From contig NZ_JAFKCU010000002.1 in assembly GCF_017254845.1 (NCBI RefSeq), positions 682,001 to 746,000 on the forward strand: a stretch of 64,000 nt of DNA, read 5' to 3'. Both the position numbers and the translations under genes were made by a program. The DNA is from Algoriphagus pacificus. Its GTDB lineage: Bacteria > Bacteroidota > Bacteroidia > Cytophagales > Cyclobacteriaceae. Shown piece after piece: positions 42,796-50,552 of the stretch. Positions within the stretch are counted from its first letter, which is position 1, and each line of letters opens with the position of its first letter. The notes under the pieces were generated by a model. It searched no databases and was not told where the DNA came from. It was given only the letters and a program-made list of their open reading frames with translations.

Positions 42796-44484
42796 ATGAA
42801 GTCGAATGAATTTGATGCAATTGTAATTGGTTCTGGAATCAGTGGAGGCTGGGCTGCCAAGGAGCTTTGTGAGAAAGGAATGAAAACCCTTGTTCTTGAG
42901 CGGGGTAGGGATGTGGAGCACTTGAAAGATTACCCAACCATGACTGCTGCTCCTTGGGAAATGCCTCATAGAAACCAAATTCCCAGAGCCGATAAAATTG
43001 AAAACCCAGTTGTAAATCGTTGTTATGCATACAAAGAGGATACGGCACATTTTTTTGTAAAAGATATTGAGCATCCTTATGTCCAAGAAAAACCATTTGA
43101 TTGGGTACGCGGCTATCAGGTAGGTGGTAAATCTTTGATCTGGGCAAGACAAACGCAACGTTGGAGTAAATATGATTTTGAAGGTCCGGCGAGAGATGGC
43201 TTTGCTGTGGATTGGCCGATTCGTTATGATGATGTAGCACCTTGGTATAGTTACGTCGAAAAGTTTGTTGGAATTAGCGGAAGCTATGAAGGTTTGGAAA
43301 CGCTACCTGATGGTGAGTTTTTGAAAGCTTGGGAAATGAACTGCGTGGAAAAAGAAATTCAGAAACGAATTAAAGAATCTTATTCCGATCGCGATGTCAT
43401 TATAGGTAGATGTGCCCACTTGACAGAACCAAAAGAAGTTCATTTGGCACAAGGAAGAGGACAATGTATGGCTAGAAATCAATGCTACAGAGGTTGTCCT
43501 TTTGGAGGTTATTTCAGTTCTAATTCATCCACTTTGCCTCATGCTGCAAAAACTGGGAATTTGACTTTGAGGCCGGATTCAGTTGTTCAATCCTTGATCT
43601 ATGATGATCAAAAAGAAAAAGTAACTGGTGTAAGAATTGTGGATCGAGTCACGAAAGAGTCGATGGAGTATTTCGCAAAAATAATTTTTGTAAACGCCGC
43701 TGCGCTGAATTCAAATCTGATTCTTTTGAACAGTACTTCTAAGCGCTTTCCGAATGGTTTAGGAAATGATGCTGGGATTTTGGGAAAATATATTGCCTTC
43801 CATAATTACCGAGGTTCTTTAAACGCCAGTTTCGAAGGTTTTAACGATGAATATTATTTTGGGAGAAGACCAACAGCGGTGATGATGCCAAACTTTAGAA
43901 ATGTCAAAAAACAGGAAATGGATTTTCTTAGGGGTTACATGACATTTTATTCTGCAGGAAGAGCTGGTTTTGGGCATGCAGATGCACCATTCGGCCCGGA
44001 ATTTAAAAGTGAGAATTCGAAACCAGGGCCTTGGTCTGTATATATGATGATGCAAGGAGAAACTATTCCCAAAGAATCAAATCAAGTTACTTTAAGCTCG
44101 ACTGCTCAAGATGAATGGGGGATCCCTTTATTGCAGATTTCTGTAGACTACGATGAGAATGATGAGAAAATTCTCAGGGATTTTCATGAACAAGGAGAGG
44201 AGATGCTGATAAAAGCTGGTTGTACCAATATCAGAAAATCAGATAGCAAACAATCTCCGGGATTGGATATTCATGAAATGGGAGGGGTCAGAATGGGAAG
44301 AGATCCCAAAACATCCCTTTTGAATGCTTTTAATCAAATGCATTTGGCACCAAATGTTTTCGTCACAGATGGAGCATGCATGACTTCTACAGGTACTCAA
44401 AATCCATCGATTACCTACATGGCACTGACTGCTAGGGCAGTTGATTATGCAGTGAAAGAATTGAAACGGGCAAATATCAAATAA
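42796..44484 (+). CDS. GMC family oxidoreductase
   Basis: A 562-residue FAD-dependent glucose-methanol-choline oxidoreductase, probably oxidising a sugar or alcohol. The Rossmann motif GSGISGG is at 12-18, followed by GGKSLIWARQTQRWS near 114 in the FAD-binding region. The C-terminal GMC signature contains DIHEMGGVRMG, where H is the catalytic base, and VTDGACMTSTGTQNPSITYMAL. No Tat signal or partner gluconate-dehydrogenase subunit is adjacent. The ATG at 42796 is preferred over an earlier TTG. It ends at a hairpin shared with the convergent DUF805 gene. Confidence 0.88.
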   Translation: MKSNEFDAIVIGSGISGGWAAKELCEKGMKTLVLERGRDVEHLKDYPTMTAAPWEMPHRNQIPRADKIENPVVNRCYAYKEDTAHFFVKDIEHPYVQEKPFDWVRGYQVGGKSLIWARQTQRWSKYDFEGPARDGFAVDWPIRYDDVAPWYSYVEKFVGISGSYEGLETLPDGEFLKAWEMNCVEKEIQKRIKESYSDRDVIIGRCAHLTEPKEVHLAQGRGQCMARNQCYRGCPFGGYFSSNSSTLPHAAKTGNLTLRPDSVVQSLIYDDQKEKVTGVRIVDRVTKESMEYFAKIIFVNAAALNSNLILLNSTSKRFPNGLGNDAGILGKYIAFHNYRGSLNASFEGFNDEYYFGRRPTAVMMPNFRNVKKQEMDFLRGYMTFYSAGRAGFGHADAPFGPEFKSENSKPGPWSVYMMMQGETIPKESNQVTLSSTAQDEWGIPLLQISVDYDENDEKILRDFHEQGEEMLIKAGCTNIRKSDSKQSPGLDIHEMGGVRMGRDPKTSLLNAFNQMHLAPNVFVTDGACMTSTGTQNPSITYMALTARAVDYAVKELKRANIK

Positions 44485-44509
44485 AAAGTCCCATCATTAA
44501 TGGGACTTT
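44485..44509. terminator. Terminator hairpin between GMC and DUF805 genes
   Basis: AAAGTCCCAT (44485-44494) and ATGGGACTTT (44500-44509) form a perfect 10-bp stem with a 5-base loop. It starts right after the GMC stop codon. The T-tract is short, so efficiency is uncertain. Confidence 0.6.
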
Positions 44510-44513
44510 AGTC

Positions 44514-44867
44514 TTATATAATATCTGTTTTTCTAGGATCAGGGCCGTATTCATTAGGACCATCTTGTCCTTTTTTTGCTGCCAGCCATATGAAGCCAAT
44601 AAAATTGACTGGGGGAGGGATCAAAAGGTATAAAGCATATTTCCAATCCATTCCGATGTCATGGAACCTTTTGATAGCTTGAATCAGCAAAACAATGATT
44701 GATGCTATTAATATTATTGAAAAAGAAAAGAAGGTAGGCCAAGCTTCTTGATTGTATGCTTGCCACATCATCATCAAGCTTAAAATATTGGTGAAGTAAA
44801 AAAACATAAACAGCACCAAATATTTTCTTCTGCTAATTCTTCCTTCTGGTTTAAAGATAGTACTCAT
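44514..44867 (-). CDS. DUF805 family membrane protein
   Basis: A 117-residue inner-membrane protein of the DUF805 family. The N-terminal GRISRRKYLV signature precedes three hydrophobic segments (about 18-37, 43-62 and 78-95), with RFHDIGMDWKYALY near residue 67 and a C-terminal GPNEYGPDP motif typical of the family. Function is unknown. It converges with the GMC gene and is divergent from the TPP riboswitch operon. Confidence 0.85.
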   Translation of the reverse strand: MSTIFKPEGRISRRKYLVLFMFFYFTNILSLMMMWQAYNQEAWPTFFSFSIILIASIIVLLIQAIKRFHDIGMDWKYALYLLIPPPVNFIGFIWLAAKKGQDGPNEYGPDPRKTDII

Positions 44868-44993
44868 AACTATTTAACAAGTTAGAAGTCGGATTGTTTA
44901 AAATTTTCCTTTTTTAAATTTTCTGCCTCAGAATGTCAAATCGGCTTCCCTTGTTTGTTTTTAACTTTTCAAAACTTATTTATTCCCTATATT

Positions 44994-45103
44994 AGTAGTC
45001 TCAATTAAGGGGTGCCCTAATATTTCGGGCTGAGATCATACCCATCGATAAGCAATTATCGAGCACCTGATCCGGGTAATGCCGGCGTAGGGATTAGATT
45101 ACT
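44994..45103 (+). promoter_or_regulatory. TPP riboswitch (THI element)
   Basis: The conserved blocks are present in order: AAGGGGTGCC near 45007, GGCTGAGATCATACCCAT near 45028, then GCACCTGATCCGGGTAATGC near 45063-45082 and CGTAGGGATTA. The P1 helix is AGTAGTCT (44994-45001) with AGATTACT (45096-45103), eight pairs including one G-U. It lies 39 bases before the pnuT ATG. High TPP is expected to repress the downstream genes. Confidence 0.96.
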
Positions 45104-45142
45104 GTTCTCCCTTTTTTGAATAATGACTTAAAAATTATTCAA

Positions 45143-45769
45143 ATGGAAATTAAAATTGGAATGGATCTGCTCGTAAAGCAGATACAAGAAACAAGCGTGC
45201 TCGAATGGCTCGCAGTCACATTTGGTGTGACGGAGGTTCTATTGGCTAGAAAGAACAATGTTTTGCTTTATCCTGCCGGAATTATTGGGATTTTATGCTC
45301 CTCTTTTCTGCTGATAGTTGCAAAGCTTTATGCAGAAACATTACTCCACGCCTACTATTTGGTCATGAGTATTTATGGCTGGGCAATTTGGAAAAGTAAG
45401 TCGGAAATGGGGGCTCCAAAGATTTCTGAAAGCACCAGTAAGGACAAGAAAATTACTTGGATGATCGCTATCGGTGGCTATGCATTTTTATATTTTATGC
45501 TGACCAGATTCACTGATTCGGATGTACCAGTTTTAGATGCTTTTGTTTCCTCTACAGCTTGGGCAGGAATGTGGCTTTTGGCAAAAAGGAAATTGGAGAA
45601 TTGGATTTGGCTGAACGTTTCTAATTTGGTGGCGATTCCTTTACTTTTTCATAAACAACTCATCCTCTTATCCTTATTGACTTTATTCCTATTTATCGTT
45701 GCGATTTTTGGGTATTTGGATTGGAAAAAAGAACTAAAAAGACAAAATGAAGCAGTTAGCCATATTTAA
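45143..45769 (+). CDS. pnuT: PnuT-type thiamine transporter
   Basis: A 208-residue PnuC-family transporter with about seven predicted helices: hydrophobic segments from residue 18 to 196. The family segment FGVTEVLLARKNNVLLYPAGI is near residue 26 and STAWAGMWLLAKRKLENWIW near 137. The PnuC family carries nicotinamide riboside (PnuC), thiamine (PnuT) or riboflavin (PnuX). The upstream TPP riboswitch strongly favours thiamine. The ATG at 45143 is used because the nine upstream codons to a TTG are not conserved in the family. The gene overlaps the next by 23 bases. Confidence 0.9.
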   Translation: MEIKIGMDLLVKQIQETSVLEWLAVTFGVTEVLLARKNNVLLYPAGIIGILCSSFLLIVAKLYAETLLHAYYLVMSIYGWAIWKSKSEMGAPKISESTSKDKKITWMIAIGGYAFLYFMLTRFTDSDVPVLDAFVSSTAWAGMWLLAKRKLENWIWLNVSNLVAIPLLFHKQLILLSLLTLFLFIVAIFGYLDWKKELKRQNEAVSHI

Positions 45770-46820
45770 TCAAGAACAAGCTGCTCTGGCGGAAAAGTCA
45801 GGTCAACTGACTGATGAGTGGCTGCAGGCAATTTATAAAGAGAAGTACTTTAAACTTTTTGTACCAAAGGAATTGGGTGGTTTAGGTTGTAATTTGACAG
45901 ATGCTCTTGTAATTGAAGAAAATCTGGCTCGGATAGATGGGAGCCTGGGTTGGACAATAACTCTTTGTGCAGGAGCTGCATGGTTTGTCGGATTTATGGA
46001 TGAAAACCTGCGGGAGGAAGTCTTTAAAAGAAAGGATTCATGTCTGGCAGGAAGTGGTTTTGTAGGTGGAAAAGCGAATAAAGTAGGTCAAGAACACCAG
46101 ATTTCAGGAAGTTGGACTTATGCTTCTGGAGCATTGCATGCCACTCATTTTACTGCAAATTGTGAGATTTTGGAAAATGGAATTCCCCTTTTGGATAAAA
46201 AAGGGAAGCCAGTTATCAAAGCTTTTCTGATCGATCGAAAGGATGTGACAATTTTAGATGGCTGGAATTATATGGGTATGATTGCCACTGGAAGCCATGC
46301 GTTTAAAGTTGAAAATCTGAAAGTTTCACTTGAAAAGTGTTTTGAGATTATCCCCGAAAAAGCCCAGGTTGAAGATCCTATTTATCAATATCCCTTTTTG
46401 CAATTTGCAGAAGCCACACTTGCAGCTAATATTCTGGGTATTTCTTTTCATTTATTTGAATTGATAGAAGACTCTTTTTGGAAGCGTCATGAATACAGAA
46501 AGTATGATAAAAAGCATCTAAAATTTTTCAAGAAGCTGAGTGAGAATAAAAAAGAGAAGTTGGAAAAAATCAAAATTGCGTTTTATAAGCAAGTGGATAG
46601 TTCCTATCAAGAACTGACCGAGAAAGGTGAAATCAGTGGCAAAACACTTAAAAAAGTTAGCAAGATTGCCAGAAAGTTAACTCAGACTTGCAGAGAAATC
46701 AATTCAAGAATGTATCCCTTTTCAGGTTTAGAAGCAGCAAAAACCCATACAGAATTAAATAGGGTCTGGAGGGATTTCAATACAGTGAGCCAACATGCCT
46801 TATTGATCTTTCCTTTTTAA
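45747..46820 (+). CDS. Acyl-CoA dehydrogenase/flavin monooxygenase-like protein in the thiamine operon
   Basis: A 357-residue protein with the acyl-CoA dehydrogenase fold. The N-terminal helical part ends in LFVPKELGGLGCNLTDA, the middle beta domain has SGSWTYASGALHATHF, and the C-terminal helices carry a basic stretch (KHLKFFKKLSENKKEK). The end, LNRVWRDFNTVSQHAL, is like the catalytic R-D...H motif of class D flavin monooxygenases (HpaB/DszC/HsaA, Acyl-CoA_dh_2) rather than a true acyl-CoA dehydrogenase. It overlaps pnuT by 23 bases, so it is under TPP riboswitch control. A role in salvage or turnover of thiamine-like compounds is inferred from context only; a separate flavin reductase would be needed. 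Confidence 0.78.
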   Translation: MKQLAIFNQEQAALAEKSGQLTDEWLQAIYKEKYFKLFVPKELGGLGCNLTDALVIEENLARIDGSLGWTITLCAGAAWFVGFMDENLREEVFKRKDSCLAGSGFVGGKANKVGQEHQISGSWTYASGALHATHFTANCEILENGIPLLDKKGKPVIKAFLIDRKDVTILDGWNYMGMIATGSHAFKVENLKVSLEKCFEIIPEKAQVEDPIYQYPFLQFAEATLAANILGISFHLFELIEDSFWKRHEYRKYDKKHLKFFKKLSENKKEKLEKIKIAFYKQVDSSYQELTEKGEISGKTLKKVSKIARKLTQTCREINSRMYPFSGLEAAKTHTELNRVWRDFNTVSQHALLIFPF

Positions 46821-46860
46821 AAGAAAAGCACAAATTGAATTAATGATTTTCAACTTTCAA

Positions 46861-48870
46861 TCATTGTCTTTCCAGAACTAGCATGGTCCTGTTTGGAAGA
46901 TATAATAATAGATTTTGATCTTTATCAGTGAAGTACTCGACTGATTTATCCAATCTTTCAAAGCCACCAAAAGCTTTCTCATCTGAATCCAAAATTATCT
47001 TATATGAACCAGGACTGGGTAAATGGATTGGGAATCCGAAAAATGATTCTGTAGGGTGGAAAGAAAAAACAAAAATCAAATTCGCCCGCTCATATGCAAT
47101 GATTTTCTTATTGGGGTCCAAATAAAGCTGTACCGCATGTTTAGACGCCAGGACTTGATACTTGGTTCCTAAACTTGTCATTGCTTTATCCCATGCTCCC
47201 AACTGACCATAGCGCAGTAATGGATCATCCACCAAAGACCATTGCCTTCGCGCGTATTGATAGCTCCAATCATTCCCTTCTCTAGGGAAATCCACCCATT
47301 CCGGATGTCCAAATTCATTTCCAATAAAATTCAAATAACCCTCACCACCCAAAGAGAATGTGATCATTCGGATCATTTTATGCAGGGCAATACCGCGATC
47401 CACCACTAGGTTTTGCTGAAGCAAAGACATGCTAAAATACATCTCCTTATCCATCAGCCAGAAAGCAAGCGATTTATCACCCACTAGGGCTTGGTCATGG
47501 CTTTCTGCATAAGCAATAGATCGTTCTTTAATAGGGCGATTTGATAGTTGGTGCCAAAGCTCAAACATATCCCATTCTTCATCTTGCTTATGTTTCAGCG
47601 TCTTGATCCAGTAATCTGGTACTCCCATGGCCATTCTAAAATCAAATCCGATTCCTCCATCTTCGATTTTTCTCGATAATCCAGGCATGCCGCTCACATC
47701 TTCAGCGATAGAAAGGCTATTTGGCTGAAGTTGGTGAATTAATGAGTTGGCTAATTGGAGATAAAGGATGGCTTCCTCATCAATATTTGAGTCAAAATAG
47801 AGATCTACATTATCGAAATCCATGAAAAGCCCGTGGTGCAAATACATGATCGATGTGACCCCATCAAACCGGAATCCATCGATATGAAACTCCTCCATCC
47901 AATAGCGGATGTTACTCAACAAAAACTGCTGGACTTCGGGTTTATTGTAATCAAAAACTTTGGAATCCCATCCTTCATGGTAGCCTCTCGGTCCAGGGTG
48001 GAAATATTGATGATCGCTGCCATCAAATTCATTAATGCCTTCATTTACATTTTTGACAGCATGGGAATGGACAATATCCATAATTACTGCAATTCCCATT
48101 TCGTGAGCTTTATCGACGAGCGACTTCAGCTCTTCAGGTGTTCCAAAACGGGATGTTGGTGCAAAGAAGTTGGAAACATGGTACCCAAAAGAACCATAAT
48201 AGGGGTGCTCCATGATGGCCATGAGTTGAATCGTATTGTATCCCGCTTTTTTTATTCTTGGTAGAATTTCCGTCTCAAATTCCTTGTAAGTGCCGATTCC
48301 AAGTTTTTCCTGCGCCATTCCAACATGGCATTCATAAATCAGGGGTTGCTTAAAGCTATTAGCGGCAGAGAATTCTGAATCCATCCATTTAAATTTTTCA
48401 CCAAACCATAACTGACCGGCGAAATCATGTGATTTTTCGTCTTGAACCACTCTCCTTATATATACAGGGATTCTATCAAGTGCATTCTTTGGAGAAATCA
48501 CATGGACTTTAACTTTGCTGCCATGTAAGAATCGATCTTTGTATTGATCAAAAGGGAGGAAAATTTCCCAATCTCCCCTCGGATTTTTCTTCATTGGATG
48601 GGAGCGTCTGTCCCAATTGTTGAAATCACCAAAAAAATAAAGTTCATCGGCAGCAGGAGCCCATTCTCGGTAGACCCAGCCATTTCTCAATGGTTCGAAG
48701 TGAATCCCATAAAACTCATGGATTCGGGCATATTCTAAAATACTACCGCTATGCTGCTCAATTTCTTTTTTTGCAGATTGAAACTTATCAAACCGATTTT
48801 GAATTTTGGCAGCATACTTTTCTAGCCAAGGCTCGTCTTTTAGTATGGGAAGTACTTCGGGTCCTTTCAC
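46861..48870 (-). CDS. glgB: 1,4-alpha-glucan branching enzyme, GH13_8 (eukaryote-like) type
   Basis: A 669-residue glycogen branching enzyme that transfers alpha-1,4 segments to alpha-1,6 branch points. An N-terminal CBM48 (YREWAPAADELYFFGDFNNWDR, about residues 67-89) precedes the GH13 barrel. Catalytic residues are D336 (HIDGFRFDGVTS), E390 (SIAEDVSG) and H458-D459 (AESHDQALVGDKSLAFWL). The phrases FDGVTS, LGGEGYLNFIGNEFGHPEW and WLMDKEMY match eukaryotic GBE1/GH13_8 rather than the bacterial GlgB (GH13_9, with RVDAVASMLY). The start is a GTG at 48870; no ATG fits. No other glycogen gene is adjacent. Confidence 0.92.
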   Translation of the reverse strand: MKGPEVLPILKDEPWLEKYAAKIQNRFDKFQSAKKEIEQHSGSILEYARIHEFYGIHFEPLRNGWVYREWAPAADELYFFGDFNNWDRRSHPMKKNPRGDWEIFLPFDQYKDRFLHGSKVKVHVISPKNALDRIPVYIRRVVQDEKSHDFAGQLWFGEKFKWMDSEFSAANSFKQPLIYECHVGMAQEKLGIGTYKEFETEILPRIKKAGYNTIQLMAIMEHPYYGSFGYHVSNFFAPTSRFGTPEELKSLVDKAHEMGIAVIMDIVHSHAVKNVNEGINEFDGSDHQYFHPGPRGYHEGWDSKVFDYNKPEVQQFLLSNIRYWMEEFHIDGFRFDGVTSIMYLHHGLFMDFDNVDLYFDSNIDEEAILYLQLANSLIHQLQPNSLSIAEDVSGMPGLSRKIEDGGIGFDFRMAMGVPDYWIKTLKHKQDEEWDMFELWHQLSNRPIKERSIAYAESHDQALVGDKSLAFWLMDKEMYFSMSLLQQNLVVDRGIALHKMIRMITFSLGGEGYLNFIGNEFGHPEWVDFPREGNDWSYQYARRQWSLVDDPLLRYGQLGAWDKAMTSLGTKYQVLASKHAVQLYLDPNKKIIAYERANLIFVFSFHPTESFFGFPIHLPSPGSYKIILDSDEKAFGGFERLDKSVEYFTDKDQNLLLYLPNRTMLVLERQ

Positions 48871-48927
48871 AAAAATGATTTTTAGCTTGGCTGAATTTAG
48901 AAAAATTGCTGGGCATTAATAGTAAAA

Positions 48928-48977
48928 AAATCAGCTTCATCTATTCAATTTTGAATTCGAACAGATAAAGCTGATTT
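48928..48977 (-). terminator. Terminator after mtaB
   Basis: AAATCAGCTT (48928-48937) pairs with AAGCTGATTT (48968-48977); after one mismatch, ATCT (48939-48942) pairs with AGAT (48963-48966). On the minus strand a run of seven T follows, which fits termination of mtaB. Confidence 0.75.
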
Positions 48978-48999
48978 ACAAAAGTAGGATTAAGATTGT

Positions 49000-50319
49000 T
49001 TAGTGCTTTTCGTAGACCATTTCTGGTTCTAAAACTTCTACATTCCCTTGCTCATTAATTTGATCCAAAGTCACCAATTTCATTTCATTAATCAGCACTG
49101 GGTCGTATTTAGCGGCTACACGGATATAGTTTTCAGTAAATCCATGCATTTTTCCATTTTCGACATCTTCCTCAAACAAGACGGTAAAAGTTTTTCCTAG
49201 ATTCTCCTCATAAAACTTCCTTCTTTTCTTCTCGGAAAGAATTCGCAGCATTTTGGAGCGTTCATTTCGTTTTTTAATAGGAACAACTCCATCCATTTCT
49301 ACTGCTCGAGTATTTGCTCTTTCCGAATAAGTGAATACATGGAGGTAAGAAATCGGAAGTTCATTCAAGAAATTATAAGTTTCCAGAAAAAGCTCATCTG
49401 TTTCACCAGGGAAGCCTACAATCACGTCCACACCGATACAAGCATGAGGCATCAAAGTTTTGATTTTGGAAACTCGGTCCTCATAAAGTTCTCTTAGATA
49501 CCTTCTTCCCATTTTCCGAAGAATAGTGTTGGATCCAGATTGGAGAGGAATATGGAAGTGCGGAACAAACCTTTTGGAGGTGGCAGCAAAACTGATAATC
49601 TCATTAGTCAAGAGATTTGGTTCGATAGAAGAGATTCTAAAGCGGCTAATTCCCTCTACCTCATCTAGCGCGTAAACTAAGTCAGCAAATTTTTCATTTC
49701 GTTTGCCATCAACAATTCCGAAATCACCAATATTAACTCCTGTCAAAACAATTTCCTTCACATCGGTTCCAGCGATTTCCCGAGCAGATGCCAATACACT
49801 TTCTATTGTATTGCTTCGGCTTTTTCCACGAGCTAAGGGGATGGTACAAAAAGCACAGCCATAATTACAGCCATCTTGAACTTTCAAGAATGTTCGGGTT
49901 CTATCGTTGATGGAGTATGCATTATTAAAGGTGGTGGCTTCTTGAATTTCTGAAGCAAGAACTTTCGTTTCTTGGGCTTTAGCAAAATCATCCAAAAGCT
50001 CAATAAGTCTAAATTTCTCTGCTGCTCCAAGGACAGCATCCACACCTTCAATTTCTGAAATTTCTCTTGGTTTCAGTTGGGCGTAACAACCGATGATGGT
50101 CACATAAGAATTAGGCGAAATCTTCTTAGCTTCTTTGACAATCTTTTTACACTTCTTGTCTGCATTTTCTGTCACAGAACAGGTGTTGATAATGAAAATG
50201 TCAGGATTTTCCTGAAAATCCACTTTTAAATACCCTTTCTCTTCAAATTGTCTACTGATAGTAGATGTTTCAGAGAAATTGAGTTTACAACCCAGTGTAT
50301 AGAATGCTACCTTTTTCAC
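49000..50319 (-). CDS. mtaB: tRNA (N6-threonylcarbamoyladenosine37-C2) methylthiotransferase
   Basis: MtaB adds a methylthio group to t6A37 of ANN-decoding tRNAs, using two Fe-S clusters and SAM. It has 439 residues. The N-terminal MTTase cluster cysteines are C11, C47 and C78. The radical SAM cluster is C151-x3-C155-x2-C158 (DGCNYGCAFC). A C-terminal TRAM domain follows. The pattern VAFYTLGCKLNFSE separates MtaB from MiaB and RimO. The start is a GTG at 50319 with AAGGAG seven bases upstream, an unusual Shine-Dalgarno-like site. A good promoter lies at 50346-50375. Confidence 0.94.
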   Translation of the reverse strand: MKKVAFYTLGCKLNFSETSTISRQFEEKGYLKVDFQENPDIFIINTCSVTENADKKCKKIVKEAKKISPNSYVTIIGCYAQLKPREISEIEGVDAVLGAAEKFRLIELLDDFAKAQETKVLASEIQEATTFNNAYSINDRTRTFLKVQDGCNYGCAFCTIPLARGKSRSNTIESVLASAREIAGTDVKEIVLTGVNIGDFGIVDGKRNEKFADLVYALDEVEGISRFRISSIEPNLLTNEIISFAATSKRFVPHFHIPLQSGSNTILRKMGRRYLRELYEDRVSKIKTLMPHACIGVDVIVGFPGETDELFLETYNFLNELPISYLHVFTYSERANTRAVEMDGVVPIKKRNERSKMLRILSEKKRRKFYEENLGKTFTVLFEEDVENGKMHGFTENYIRVAAKYDPVLINEMKLVTLDQINEQGNVEVLEPEMVYEKH

Positions 50320-50326
50320 GATGACG

Positions 50327-50332
50327 CTCCTT
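50327..50332 (-). promoter_or_regulatory. Shine-Dalgarno-like AAGGAG before the mtaB GTG start
   Basis: The minus strand reads AAGGAG, seven bases before the GTG. It supports this start codon where no ATG is available. Such sites are uncommon in Bacteroidota, which mainly initiate without them. Confidence 0.5.
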
Positions 50333-50345
50333 CTTAATTAGTTTG

Positions 50346-50375
50346 CAAAGGTAATTAAACTCTGCTTGTTTTCAA
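50346..50375 (-). promoter_or_regulatory. Promoter of mtaB
   Basis: On the minus strand TTG (50375-50373), a 19-base spacer and TACCTTTG (50353-50346) match the Bacteroidota consensus TTG-N19-TAnnTTTG. This is the best complete promoter noticed in the window; the leader is about 20 bases. Confidence 0.7.
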
Positions 50376-50513
50376 TTTTCCAATTTGAAGACTGAAATGC
50401 AGTTTTTTTACGGTTTTGGTGTCAAATACATCGTGATTTTTTGAAAAAACTGTAAATTTTTTAAAAAATGACTTCAAAAACTGACCATTTTCATTTTCGA
50501 ATCAGTATTTTTC

Positions 50514-50521
50514 TATTTTTG
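50514..50521 (+). promoter_or_regulatory. -7 box of the glnN promoter
   Basis: TATTTTTG is an exact TAnnTTTG match, 31 bases before the glnN ATG. The preceding -33 candidate (TTCG) is weak. Confidence 0.55.
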
Positions 50522-50552
50522 TGTATAAAATTTTAAACCACATATTGTAGAA

